Assembly: GCA_032622095.1 (NCBI GenBank) | Contig: CP136066.1 | Span: 55,458,609-55,522,608, forward strand | Source: Siphonodentalium dalli | Lineage: Eukaryota > Mollusca > Scaphopoda > Gadilida > Siphonodentaliidae | Length of the DNA: 64,000 bases | Direction: 5' to 3' | Part shown: in pieces, positions 22,613-34,271 of the stretch | Layout: every line of letters starts with the position of its first letter | Position numbering within the stretch: position 1 is the stretch's first letter | The notes under the pieces: generated by a model | Told to the model about the DNA's origin: nothing | The model's database searches: none | What the model saw: only the letters and a program-made list of their open reading frames with translations | Translations under genes and position numbers: made by a program

Positions 22613-23075
22613 GGCAGTGTTATTGAAATTGGTTAATATTTCTTCAAGTTATTGTGCTTACGATAAAAAAATGGGGAGAAATCGTCAAACTAAAGATCAT
22701 AAATCAGGTAAGAAAAGTCAAGACGAAACTGGTTTTCGAACTCGTCTGAGATATTGTGGCAACCAACTCATAAACCAAAAATTGTTGAAATCGGTTAATA
22801 TTTGTTCGAGTTATTGCACTTACGAGAAGAAAATGGCGAGAAATCGTCAAAATAAGGGGCATAACTTGAGTAAGAAAAATAGGACAAACCTGGTTTTCAA
22901 ACTCGTCCAAGATATTGTGGCAACCAACTCATAAACAAAAATGATTGAAATCTGTTAATATTTGTTCAAGTTATTGCGCTTACGACCAGATCGATGGACG
23001 CACAGACACACGGATGGCGGACAGATGGAAGGTGATGATTTCTGTAGTCCCCCGAAATTAATTTTCGGGGGACAA
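22613..23075 (+). repeat. Tandem repeat of about 165 bp, then a GGGGG hairpin
   Basis: Three diverged starts (22618, 22788, 22945) share TTGAAAT.GGTTAATATTTGTTC and TTATTGCGCTTACGA. The third runs into GACGCACAGACACACGGATGG and a perfect hairpin CCCCCGAAA-TTAA-TTTTCGGGGG at 23048-23070. Open frames on both strands (22611-22934, 22704-22910) come from the duplication. Confidence 0.75.
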
Positions 23076-23129
23076 TAAACGCCAATAAGTGCTGGCGACT
23101 TGCTAGGTCGGTTCCTGGCAGATGGATCT

Positions 23130-23375
23130 TGACCCCTTCAGTGGAAGGAACAAGTTCTAAGAGAGAGCAATTTAAGTATATTTCTGGATCCTATAACTTT
23201 GAAAATAAAATTATATTTGATTCAAAATGTCGCAAACGTCTCATCATATAGTGAAATGACAGCCCCCAAACGCATAATTTTTCCATATAGTATGAGTTGT
23301 CATGTGGAGATTCAGGTCTGACCGAGCATTAAATAAATGCATAAATTGCTATAAAATGATATTAAGGCAAAAAAC
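23130..23375 (+). repeat. Dispersed repeat I, copy 1
   Basis: Shared in order with 30300-30620: CCTGGATC, TATTTGATTCAAAATG, AGTGAAATGACAGCCCCCAAA, ATATAGTATGAGTTGTCA and GCATAAATTGCTATAAAATG. No terminal repeats recognised. Confidence 0.75.
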
Positions 23376-23716
23376 AAAAAGTTTTTTGATTCTCGGGCAA
23401 TTTTTTTGGAGAATCGTTGAGGGAGCGAGGGTTTTATTTTTATTTTTTATTATGGGGATAATGCACATAGTTAGCATGGGTTTCCCAGGTTAAGTACATG
23501 TAAATGTAAGGAGAACAATGTTTTGATATAAACTAATGTATTCCACTATAAAAATTGGCCAATTATCACATTGTACTACCCCTACATCAAATCTGGAATA
23601 AAGAATTACATAAATATATGACATTGTACTCTCCGTACATCATATAGGGATTTACCAGACTGATATATATGTACAATGAATATTTCAATTTACTGTTGTT
23701 GATATTTTTGATATAT

Positions 23717-26700
23717 GTACCGGTGTAACACGTCATCTTCCCCCCCAGGATATCTTCCCCCCCGGGGGGGAAGATGTCCTAGGATATCTTCCCCCCCCAC
23801 CCTGGATATCTTCCCCCCCATGTACGACTAAAAAATAATTTCACTCATATGATATCGTTTGGTTCTGAAATGGCCAGAAAAATGTTTTTGGAAATTAAAA
23901 AAAAAATTTTTTTTTTTTTTTTTTATTTAAAAAAAAAAAAGGTGACAAAATTAGGTTTTTTCACGAATTTGATTGTCTGTTCATGAAATGACCAGAATTT
24001 TTTATTTTTTTAATTCAAATTTTTTCTTTTCTTTCAAACGTCCAGGCTTGGATATTCCACCCCCCACCCCGCACCTACATGACAAAAAAATCATCTTATG
24101 GTTTTATCGCTTATTTTGCTTTATATAGTAAATGAAACAGCGAGAAATTAGCTTCTCCAAGAGAAAGTTGTTTGAGTCAGGGTTTTGGGTGGGGGGGGGG
24201 GGGAGATGTCCAGGCAGGATATCCACCCCCCCCCCCACCCAGCACCTACATGACAAATAAATCATTGTATGGATTTATTGCTTGTTTTGCTTTATATATT
24301 CATGAAACAGCGAGAAATTAACTTCTTCTGAGAAAAAGTTTTTTGAGTCAGGGTTTGGGGTGGGGGGGGGGGGGAAATGTCCAGGTCAGGATATCTTCCC
24401 CCCCCACCCAGCACCTACATGAGTCAGGGTTTGGGTGGGGGGAAGATGTCCAGGTCAGGATATCTTCCCCCCCCCACCCAGCACCTACATGACAAAAAAA
24501 TAATCTTATGGTTTTATCGCTCATTTTGCTTTATATAGTCATGAAACAGGGAGAAATTAACTTCTTCTGAGAACAACTTTTTTGAGTCAGGGTTTGGGGT
24601 GGGGGGGGGGGGAGATGTCCAGGTCAGGATATCTCCCCCCCCCCCCCCCCCCCACCTAGCACCTACATGACAAAAAAAATAATCTTATGGTTTTATCGCT
24701 TGTTTTTGCTTTATATAGTCATGAAACAGCGAGAAATTAACTTCTTCTGAGAACAAGTTTTTTTGAGTCAGGGTTTGGGGTGGGGGGGAGATGTCCAGGT
24801 CAGGATAATCTTCCCCCCCACCCAGCACCTACATGACAAAAAAATAATCTTATGGTTTTATCGCTTATTTTGCTTTATATAGTAATGAAACAGCGAGAAA
24901 TTAGCTTCTCCAAGAGAAAGTTGTTTGAGTCAGGGTTTGGGGTGGGGGGGGGGGGGGGGGGGGGGGGAGATGTCCAGGTCAGGATCATCCCCCCCCCCCC
25001 ACCCAGCACCTACATGACAAAAAAATAATCTTATGGTTTTATCGCTTGTTTTGCTTTATATAGTCATGAAACAGCGAGAAATTAACTTCTTCTGAGAACA
25101 AGTTGTTTGAGTCAGGGTTTGGGGGGGGGAAATGTCCGGGGGGGGAAGATGTCCTAGGATATCTTCCCCCCCACCCTGGATATCTTCCCCCCCCCCCATG
25201 TACGACTAAAAAATAATTTCACTCATATGATATCGTTTGGTTCTGAAATGGCCAGAAAAATGTTTTTGGAAATTAAAAAAAAAACATTAATTTTTTTTTT
25301 ATTTAAAAAAAAAAAAAGTGACAAAATTAGTTTTTTCACGAATTTGATTGTCTGTTCATGAAATGACCAGAATTTTTAATTTTTTTTAATTCAAACCACA
25401 TGACAAATAAATCATTGTATGGATTTATTGCTTGTTTTGCTTTATATAGTCATGAAACAGCGAGAAATTAACTTCTTCTGAGAACAAGTTGTTTGAGTCA
25501 GGGTTTGGGGGGGGGGAAATGTCCGGGGGGAAGATGTCCTAGGATATCTTCCCCCCCACCCTGGATATCTTCCCCCCCCCCATGTACGACTAAAAAATAA
25601 TTTCACTCATATGATATCGTTTGGTTCTGAAATGGCCAGAAAAATGTTTTTGGAAATTAAAAAAAAAAACATTAATTTTTTTTTTATATAAAAAAAAAAA
25701 AGTGACAAAATTAGTTTTTTCACGAATTTGATTGTCTGTTCATGAAATGACCAGAATTTTTAATTTTTTTTAATTCAAATTTTTCTTTTCTTTCAAACGT
25801 CCAGGCTTGGATATTCCACCCCCCCCCCCCCCCCCCCCGTTTTATCGCTTATTTTGCTTTATATAGTAATGAAACAGCGAGAAATTAGCTTCTCCAAGAG
25901 AAAGTTGTTTGAGTCAGGGTTTGGGGTGGGGGGGGGGGGGGGGGGAGATGTCCAGGTCAGGATATCCACCCCCCCCACCCAGCACCTACATGACAAATAA
26001 ATCATTGTATGGATTTATTGCTTGTTTTGCTTTATATATTCATGAAACAGCGAGAAATTAACTTCTTCTGAGAAAAAGTTTTTTGAGTCAGGGTTTGGGG
26101 TGGGGGGGGGGAAATGTCCAGGTCAGGATATCTTCCCCCCCCCCACCCAGCACCTACTAATTTCGCTGGTTTTATCGCTTGTTTTGCTTTATATAGTCAT
26201 GAAACAGCGAGAAATTAACTTCTTCTGAGAACAAGTTGTTTGAGTCAGGGTTTGGGTGGGGGGGGGAAATATCCAGGTCAGGATATCTCCCCCCCCCCCA
26301 CCCAGCACCTACATGACAAAAAAATAATCTTATGGTTTTATCGCTCGTTTTGCTTTATATAGTCATGAAACAGCGAGAAATTAACTTCTTCTGACAACAA
26401 GTTGTTTGATTCAGGGTTTGGGGTGGGGGGGGGAAATGTCCAGGTCAGGATATCTTCCCCACCCCTCCCCCCACCCAGCACCTACATGACAAAAAAATAA
26501 TCTTATGGTGTTATCGCTTGTTTTGCTTTATATAGTCATGAAACAGCGAGAAATTAACTTCTTCTGAGAACAAGTTGTTTGAGTCAGGGTTTGGGGGTGG
26601 GGGGGGGGAAATGTCCAGGTCAGGATATTTTTTTGTTGGGTGGGGGGGGGGGGAAGATATCCTGACCTGGACATCTTCCCCCCCACCCCAAACCCTGACT

Positions 26701-29655
26701 CAAACAACTTGTTCTCAGAAGAAGTTAATTTCTCGCTGTTTCATGACTATATAAAGCAAAACAAGCAATAAAACCATAAGATTATTTTTTTGTCATGTAG
26801 GTGCTGGGTGGGGGGGGGGGGAAGATATCCTGACCTGGACATCTTCCCCCCCACCCCAAACCCTGACTCAAACAACTTGTTCTCAGAAGAAGTTAATTTC
26901 TCGCTGTTTCATGACTATATAAAGCAAAACAAGCGATAAAACCATAAGATTATTTTTTTGTCATGTAGGTGCTGGGTGGGGGGGAGATATCCTGACCTGG
27001 ACATTTCCCCCCCACCCCAAACCCTGACTCAAACAACTTGTTCTCAGAAGAAGTTAATTTCTCGCTGTTTCATGACTAATAAAGCAAAACAAGCAATAAA
27101 ACCATAAGATTATTTTTTTGTCATGTAGGTGCTGGGTGGGGGGGGGGGGGGGGGGGGAGGGGTGGGGAAGATATCCTGACCTGGACATCTTCCCCCCCCA
27201 CCCCAAACCCTGACTCAAACAACTTGTTCTCAGAAGAAGTTAATTTCTCGCTGTTTCATGACTATATAAAGCAAAACAAGCGATAAAACCATAAGATTAT
27301 TTTTTTGTCATGTAGGTGCTGGGTGGGGGGGGGGGGGGGGGAATATCCTGACCTGGACATCTTCCCCCCCCCACCCCAAACCCTGACTCAAACAACTTGT
27401 TCTCAGAAGAAGTTAATTTCTCGCTGTTTCATGACTATATAAAGCAAAACAAGCAATAAAACCATAAGATTATTTTTTTGTCATGTAGGTGCTGGGTGGG
27501 GGGGGTGGGGGGGGGAAGATATTCTGACCTGGACATCTACCCCCCCACCCCAAACCCTGACCTCAAACAACTTGTTCTCAGAAGAAGTTAATTTCTCGCT
27601 GTTTCATGACTATATAAAGCAAAACAAGCGATAAAACCATAAGATTATTTTTTTGTCATGTAGGTGCTGGGTGGGGGGAGGGGGGGGGAGATATCCTGAC
27701 CTGGACATCTCCCCCCCCCCCCCACCCCCCCCACCCAAACCCTGACTCAAACAACTTGTTCTCAGAAGAAGTTAATTTCTCGCTGTTCGTGACTATATAA
27801 AGCAAAACAAGCAATAAACCATAAGATTATTTTTTTGTCATGTAGGTGCTGGGTGGGGGGGGGGGGGGGGGGGGAAGATATCCTGACCTGGACATCTTCC
27901 CCCCCCACCCCAAACCCTGACTCAAACAACTTGTTCTCAGAAGAAGTTAATTTCTCGCTGTTTCATGACTATATAAAGCAAAACAAGCGATAAAACCATA
28001 AGATTATTTTTTTTGTCATGTAGGTGCTGGGTGGGGGGGAGATATCCTGACCTGGACATCTCCCCCCCCCACCCAAACTCTGACTCAAACAACTTGTTCT
28101 CAGAAGAAGTTAATTTCTCGCTGTTTCATGACTATATAAAGCAAAACAAGCAATAAAACCCATAAGATTATTTTTTGGTCATGTAGGTGCTGGGGGGGGG
28201 GGGGGGGGGGGGGGGGAGGGGTGGGGAAGATATCCTGACCTGGACATTTCCCCCCCACCCCAAACCTGACTCAAACAACTTGTTCTCAGAAGAAGTTAAT
28301 TTCTCGCTGTTTCATGACTATATAAAGCAAAACAAGCGATAAAACCATAAGATTATTTTTTTGTCATGTAGGTGCTGGGGTGGGGGGGGGGGGGGGGGGG
28401 GGATATCCTGACCTGGATATCTTCCCCCCCCACCCCAAACCCTGACTCAAACAACTTGTTCTCAGAAGAAGTTAATTTCTCGCTGTTTCATGACTATATA
28501 AAGCAAAACAAGCAATAAAACCATAAGATTATATTTTTGTCATGTAGGTGCTGGGTGGGGGGGGGGGGGGGAGGGGTGGGGAAGATATCCTGACCTGGAC
28601 ATCTTCCCCCCCCACCCCAAACCCTGACTCAAACAACTTGTTCTCAGAAGAAGTTAATTTCTCGCTGTTTCATGACTATATAAAGGCAAAACAAGCGATA
28701 AAACCATAAGATTTTTTTTTTGTCATGTAGGTGCTGGGTGGGGGGGGGGAATATCCTGACCTGGACATCTTCCCCCCCACCCCAAAACCCTGACTCAAAC
28801 AACTTGTTCTCAGAAGAAGTTAATTTCTCGCTGTTTCATGACTATATAAAGCAAAACAAGCAATAAACCATAAGATTATTTTTTTGTCATGTAGGTGCTG
28901 GGTGGGGGGGGGGGGGAAGATTATCCTGACCTGGACATCTTCCCCCCCCACCCCAAACCCTGACTCAAACAACTTGTTCTCAGAAGAAGTTAATTTCTCG
29001 CTGTTTCATGACTATATAAAGCAAAACAAGCGATAAAACCATAAGATTATTTTTTTTGTCATGTAGGTGCTGGGTGGGGGGGGGAGATATCCTGACCTGG
29101 ACATTTCCCCCCCCCACCCAAACCCTGACTCAAACAACTTGTTCTCAGAAGAAGTTAATTTCTCGCTGTTTCTTGACTATATAAAGCAAAACGAGCGATA
29201 AAAACCATAAGATTATTTTTTTTGTCATGTAGGTGCTGGGGTGGGGGGGGGGAGATATCCTGACCTGGACATCTTCCCCCCACCCCAAACCCTGACTCAT
29301 GAATATATAAAGCAAAATAAGCGATAAAACCATAAGATGATTTGTTTGTTATGTAGGTGCTGGGTGGGGGGGGGGGGGGTGGTGGAATATCTAAGCCTGG
29401 ACATTTGAAAGAAAAAAAAAAGACAATCAAATTCGTGAAAACAATAATTTTGTCACTTTTTTTTTTTAAATAAAAAAAAAAAAAAAAAAAAAAATTTATC
29501 TCAAAAAACATTTTTCTGGCCATTTCAGAACCAAACGATATCAAATGAGTGAAATTATTTTTTAGTCGTACATGAGGGGGAAGATATCCAGGGTGGGGGG
29601 GAAGATATCCTAGGATATCTCCCCCCCCCCGGGGGGGAAGATCCCCCGGTATGTA
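23717..29655. repeat. Giant inverted array with poly-G/poly-C runs
   Basis: About 12 units lie in one orientation at 23.9-26.63 kb and about 15 in the other at 26.64-29.4 kb, with the axis near 26642. The usual unit is 165-180 bp: CACCCAGCACCTACATGAC, TTATGGTTTTATCGCTT, TGCTTTATATAGTCATGAAA, CAGCGAGAAATTAACTTCTT, GTTTGAGTCAGGGTTTGGGG, a G run, ATGTCCAGGTCAGGATAT, a C run. Each G run and following C run pair around GTCCAGGTCAGGATAT. Both outer ends carry the same extra block in inverted orientation (GTACGACTAAAAAATAATTT, GATATCGTTTGGTTCTGAAA) and a GATATCTTCCCC-type palindrome. Near 25.2 and 25.6 kb this end block also appears inside the left half. The longest runs are 24 G (24944-24967) and 25 G (28192-28216). 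Confidence 0.95.
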
Positions 29656-30299
29656 CCTTTTTATAGTACGGTATATCTATTTATATCTATCTATATACTT
29701 TAATATTTATCCATCTAAAATATAGTAAACTATATATGCTAGCCATAAAAACTTCAATACTATTATATTAAACCAGCATACACATCGCCAATACACACCA
29801 TATTACTTTCCTGTATGCATTCCCGAAATATTTGAACATTACATTCCGCCGTTCCGGTGCGTTTTGCGTTCGTGATTTCGTACGCATAGGTGGACCGTTT
29901 AGCAACGTCGAATTATACCAACCAACCAACCAACCATTTGACTTAATAAACTTGGGGTTTGGGCAGCTTGTGGTGACAATATACATGGTAGTTATCGTTG
30001 CCTAGTGTCTGTTTCTGAATACCAACACATACACCATTGTATGTCTATCATATTCGATGTTTGAAACATAACTAATTTCCGTTTTCTAGTTTCCTATTTT
30101 TCGTGTTATCATTTGACAGCATCGTCAAAATCGTAATAAAAATGGGTCAACGCGGGCCTTTTTTCCAGACGCGGCTATGCCCGAGAATCAAAACCTTTTT
30201 GTTTTGGCCTAAAGTAAGCATTTAAATAACGTTAGAAAATGGAGGTTTGACGGGCCATTTTGAATGGCACCCTCTGTCGGTGAGGGTGATTTTCGAGCA
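29656..30299. other. Anonymous spacer
   Basis: TA-rich at first, then mixed composition. A 72-codon minus-strand frame (29768-29986) has no recognisable motif. I see no gene. Confidence 0.45.
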
Positions 30300-30620
30300 G
30301 GCTAGTTCCAGATATTGGCAAGATATTCCTGGATCATTTAAACTTTGGAAATCATTTATATTTTATTCAAAATGTTGCACAAATTTCGTCTGATAGTGAA
30401 ATTACAGCCCCCAAAAGCATAATGTTCCAAAAATTGGTTGCCATGGCAACCGGTCGCAATTTGCTGGTATTTACCCAAAATTTCTGGAAGATTTATAGAC
30501 TACAGATGATCACCCATATAGTATGAGTTGTCACAAGAGAATTCTGCCATGACAAATGGTCTGACCCAACATTAAATATATGCATAAATTGCTATAAAAT
30601 GATATAAAAGTAAGCATTTC
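30300..30620 (+). repeat. Dispersed repeat I, copy 2
   Basis: Matches the copy at 23130 block by block but has about 70 bp more in the middle (around TTGGTTGCCATGGCAACCGG, a palindromic word). Confidence 0.75.
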
Positions 30621-31042
30621 TACAAACAATCTCGTCTGTGAGTATTAATGTTTTTCCCCAAAAGAATCACGTCCAAAACGAGTTAAACAGAAATCCGAAG
30701 TTAAAAATTAATTTCAGAACATTTAGCATACGTTTCGTTCCCAGAACTTTAGGTTGTCATCTGTGTATTTTGTGTGTATGCACACAATGGAAGAAAAGGA
30801 CAACTCTATATATATAGTGCTTGCATCAACGTCTAACAAATTTCCTGATCTCCTTCAAGTTTGTTTTGTTTTATAAATCACCCAAAGACATAGTAAATAG
30901 AAACTGAAGTTCTTTTGTCACACTGACAAATGGTGTTGTATTATTGAATTGGCGATATTTTTTTGTATGTGTACGATACATCAATCATCTGTCCATCCAT
31001 ATATTTCTGTCTGAAAATTATGAATTTATATGGGAATGTATA

Positions 31043-31185
31043 GTCATGTGCCTTGAAAGTTAACTTTGATAATAGTACCATTGACAATATCATAAATAGT
31101 AATTCCACATTCATGAGGATTAGATTGATCCAATATTAACATCACATCTATAATGGTGACCAGGGTTGTCTTTTGTTCACAAATG
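31043..31185 (-). other. Unassigned open segment ending at the gap
   Basis: The minus strand is open from the gap edge to a TGA near 31046, about 46 codons, with the end reading YDIVNGTIIKVNFQGT. Codon use looks plausible for protein, but I recognise no family. It could be a final exon or a transposon remnant, or it could be chance. Confidence 0.25.
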
Positions 31186-31285
31186 NNNNNNNNNNNNNNN
31201 NNNNNNNNNNNNNNNNNNNNNNNNNNNNNNNNNNNNNNNNNNNNNNNNNNNNNNNNNNNNNNNNNNNNNNNNNNNNNNNNNNNNN
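31186..31285. other. Assembly gap of 100 N
   Basis: Exactly 100 Ns, the usual placeholder for a gap of unknown size. The true distance between the flanks is unknown, and exons may be missing here. Confidence 0.99.
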
Positions 31286-31400
31286 ACAATTTTAATCAAA
31301 AAACATAAGAACTAAGATAATATCAGAAATCCTTACCAAATGTCCTTGTGGCAGTGGTATCTCAGCGGAGCGATGAGAGATAACTCTGCCTGGAGTTTGA

Positions 31401-31620
31401 TACCTGGCTTGTTTTGTCATGTGTGATGATGCTTTTATTTTATAGTCCCGCTTTCAAGGTTGAATCGAACGCCATTTACGCTACGCGACGCCAAAGGGAT
31501 GCGTATGGAACGCGTACGTGTTCCGTACGGATTTGTAAATATGGAACAGTAATTCCAGGAACAATCGTGTAATGAAATAAAAATAAAAGCATCATCACAC
31601 ATGACAAAACAAGTCCTGTA
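31401..31620. mobile_element. TIR element of about 220 bp
   Basis: TACCTGGCTTGTTTTGTCAT, followed by a GTGTGATGATGCTTTTATTT block, pairs with the complementary blocks at 31580-31620. The interior is CpG-richer (CTACGCGACGCC, GGAACGCGTACGTGTTCC). Two minus-strand frames here (31435-31773, 31476-31679) lack motifs. Confidence 0.8.
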
Positions 31621-31774
31621 TGCGCCTGAATAAACCATCGATCTATATTTAATACAATATACGTCGATGAATAAACCAAATATCGCCGAAGTATTGTTAT
31701 ATAGAACTCGATGCTGAGCCTCGCGATATATCCTTCCGCTACATAGAATTACCCGAGCCATATCCACAAACACT

Positions 31775-32149
31775 TTAAAGTGATGGGAAACACTCCGCTA
31801 GGGTGATAAAATAGAAATTGTGAATCTAGCTCAAAGTAGTATATTTTACAAATATTATATCCAAATTGACAACAAACACCGTCATTCTTATATATTCATT
31901 AAATACAGTGCCTCACGGTCGCGAAATCGTTTTCGTTATCTTATCGCAGATAGTTGCGTCCCGAATCAGGAAGTAAATATTTACAATTGCGCGTAGTTCA
32001 GACGATGTTCTCTATGGAGTGGTAAGGTCGATTTGTTTGAATTTTTCGGCGATGTTACTAGAATGCTATATATTCGTCCAGTTGGCATAGTGCCTGAATA
32101 CTAACTTATTAGATTCACGCACCCGAAAAAGTATATAATATGTCTTTAA
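31775..32149. mobile_element. Dispersed element F, copy 1
   Basis: It starts TTAAAGTGATGGGAAACACT and ends ATAATATGTCTTTAA. It matches 58835-59172 along its whole length, with extra sequence around CGGTCGCGAAATCG. Only the TTAAAG tips are inverted repeats. Its right end is 116 bp before the splice acceptor of the calpain-like exon. Confidence 0.82.
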
Positions 32150-32265
32150 CACGCGTGTCGTTATGTGCATAATTATTCATAACTACCCCCCCCCCCCACA
32201 CAATGGAAAATTGGCATTGAGAAAAACACAGGTTATATAAATATGGCATTTTAATTTCTTCACAG

Positions 32266-32402
32266 CCCTCGACCCGTTCGCCATCATCCGATGCGAGCAC
32301 GATAAGGTTAAGTCTTTCCCAGCGAACAACACGAACGAGCCAATTTGGAACTTGAAGGGAACATTTTACCGACGAAAACCTTCTGAACCCATCACGGTTG
32401 AG
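32266..32402 (+). CDS. Calpain-5-like gene, penultimate exon (C2 domain, part)
   Basis: This exon encodes about 45 residues of a C2 domain. It begins with two bases of a split codon, then Leu and DPFAIIRCEHDKVKS, and ends TFYRRKPSEPITVE. The series DPF.IIRCE..KV.S..........W......FYRRKP..PI.V matches what I know of the C-terminal C2 domain of calpain-5/TRA-3-type cysteine proteases. That domain binds calcium or phospholipid and helps place the protease at membranes. The boundaries are clean: acceptor TTTCTTCACAG before 32266 and donor GTAAGTGACG after 32402. The reading frame joins that of the exon at 34272 in phase. Upstream exons with the protease core (Cys, His, Asn catalytic residues) are not found in this window. 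They may lie left of the poly-G array, in the 100-N gap or outside the window. A different C2 protein is possible but less likely. Confidence 0.82.
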
Positions 32403-32501
32403 GTAAGTGACGTCGGTGTAAGGCGGATAACTCTATTTTACATTTAAGGTGGCGATGCACGATGTGTATGGTTGCAGGAGGTATGTAAAATAGGAAGATA
32501 A

Positions 32502-32974
32502 TTAAAGGCCCGCTTAATTTTCGAGTCTCCGATTATATTTGTATAGTGACTTGATATACAGTTTTAATAACAATCTATGCCATAAAATATGATTAAAATA
32601 CTATAATTCATCACTATTTGAAACATCTGTGTCTCAGAAGATGAGAAATAGAAAACTGCTGAAGACTCCCCCCCCCCCCCCCCCCCTCTGGCACCCAGAA
32701 TGCAACAAAATTCAAACTTTTTCAATGAAAGGGGAAGAACTCTATCTTTAATATATAGAGTTATTCCCCCTGCATTGAAAATATACTGATTTTTACTTCA
32801 ATCATATGACAAAACGCGTTGGCAACTCAACAAAAACAACATGTCTACAGTTTATTACACCGGATAAGTTGATAATACAATGTTTTGGAGCTTCCTCTTT
32901 CAAATGGTATATAATATGGCATATATTTAATTTTATATAAAGTAATCTGGGGGTTCAAAAATTAAGTGGGACAT
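32502..32974 (-). mobile_element. TTAAAGGCCC miniature element, family G, copy 2
   Basis: It starts TTAAAGGCCCGCTTAATTTT and ends TTCAAAAATTAAGTGGGACA, with the right tip decayed. Relative to the copy at 18567 it is inverted. It contains a CTCTATCTTTAATATATAGAG hairpin region and a 19-nt C run near 32668. Confidence 0.87.
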
Positions 32975-33094
32975 AACTCACGATAGTGTAGTGTAGATCG
33001 TGTTCTCTCGGGTTAATATTTATTGCGATATCATATCGGCTCATACAAATCATACAATCTCGAGCTGGGATCACCCACATTTTGAAATAGATTA

Positions 33095-33496
33095 TTAAAT
33101 GTACTCAATCCGATTAAACACTCCTAAATTACTAAAAAATATTTGATTTGAGTCGCGGAACCTACCCATCAACGCTCAGAGTGATCAGATATGGGTTTTT
33201 GAAGTTTGTTATTTCAATTGTTTGTGGCCCAGAGACACGCCATCAAATGGATGGTCTCGGTCAAAATAGCGGATAAAGATGGACACCTCTAAAAACAAGT
33301 GGTAATACGGGCAAATTTCGTGAATACTCAAGTGATAATACGGCGATATTTCGTTGAACAAAATGTTGATAAATAACACGTTTTGGGAAATTTTATAACA
33401 TAGGTGATAGTGGTTATCATTATTTTGTTTCAATTAATCGATTCTGGTAACTAATTGTTGTACTTGATGATATGGGGTCGGATTCAGTACCTTTAA
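33095..33496 (-). mobile_element. TTAAAGGTACTC miniature element, family E, copy 1
   Basis: The left end is TTAAATGTACTCAATCCGAT and the right end is GTCGGATTCAGTACCTTTAA. Interior blocks (ATTTGATTTGAGTCG, GTTGAACAAAATGTTGATAA) match the copies at 46944 and elsewhere. The right TTAA is shared with the next element. Confidence 0.85.
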
Positions 33497-33780
33497 AGGC
33501 CCACTTAATTTTCGAACCCCCAGATAGTTGTATATAAAATATATGCCATATTCTATACAATTTGAAAGAGGAAGCTCCAAAACATTGTATTATCAACTTA
33601 TCCGGTGAAATAAACTGTGAACGTGTTGTTTGTGTTGAGAAATACTGACTTGGAGTTCTCTGCTCAAGTTTCATTATTTTCAATGGAAGGGGAATAAATC
33701 TATGTCTTAAGATACAGAGATATTCCTATTCCATTGAAAATACATTTTTAGTTTGAATTATGTTGCATTCTGGGAGGCAT
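33493..33780 (+). mobile_element. Family G, copy 3 (right-truncated)
   Basis: It starts TTAAAGGCCCACTTAATTTT directly on the TTAA that ends family E copy 1. It continues through GGAAGCTCCAAAACA and TTGCATTCTGGGAG, then loses similarity near 33780. The right terminus is missing. Confidence 0.82.
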
Positions 33781-34271
33781 AACGCCTGGTGTTGTAAACG
33801 TTTTTGATAAACGTAACATTTAGTAGTATTTATAAAAACAACAGGATGCGAAATAGTAATCAGTTATAAATAGCGTTGACTGATAATTATATAAAAACTC
33901 GAAAATGATGTCTACTAGATTGCGATGAGTATTGATGAATTATGAATATGTTGCCTATATTTTGTATATTATAAAATTTGTTATGTTCCGCAATGCGTGG
34001 GAAAATTGTCAACACGTCATTGACATCCGATCTCGCAATTTAAATATAACCAATCACGAAGCAGTGTTTGTAATTGTTGTCGGCTTTTTATTGATAGGAT
34101 TCCGCCTTGCAATGATCTGTTACAGAAAAGAAATCTATATGAGCGATGAAGAGACGCAAATTTGATAAGATTGTCGTCTGCTTTTCAAAGAGACTGACTA
34201 CATGAACCAATGCCTCATACATGTACATGATATATATGCCCATCTGATATATATTCATACATTATTTTCAG

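Larger units (their letters stand above)
32403..34271 (+). other. Intron of the calpain-5-like gene
   Basis: An intron of 1,869 bp with GTAAGT donor and TTTTCAG acceptor. It is largely made of miniature elements: family G at 32502-32974, family E at 33095-33496 and a partial family G at 33493-33780. The rest (33781-34271) holds an unrecognised 77-codon open frame at 33932-34165. Confidence 0.75.

Noticed and set aside
23048-23070. CCCCCGAAA..TTTCGGGGG hairpin that looks like a bacterial terminator
   Set aside because: The context is eukaryotic repeat DNA with no upstream gene and no T run that would fit termination.
29145-29544. Minus-strand frames of 62 and 129 codons rich in proline and phenylalanine
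   Set aside because: They are read through the poly-G/poly-C and poly-A/T runs of the giant array and have no coding features.
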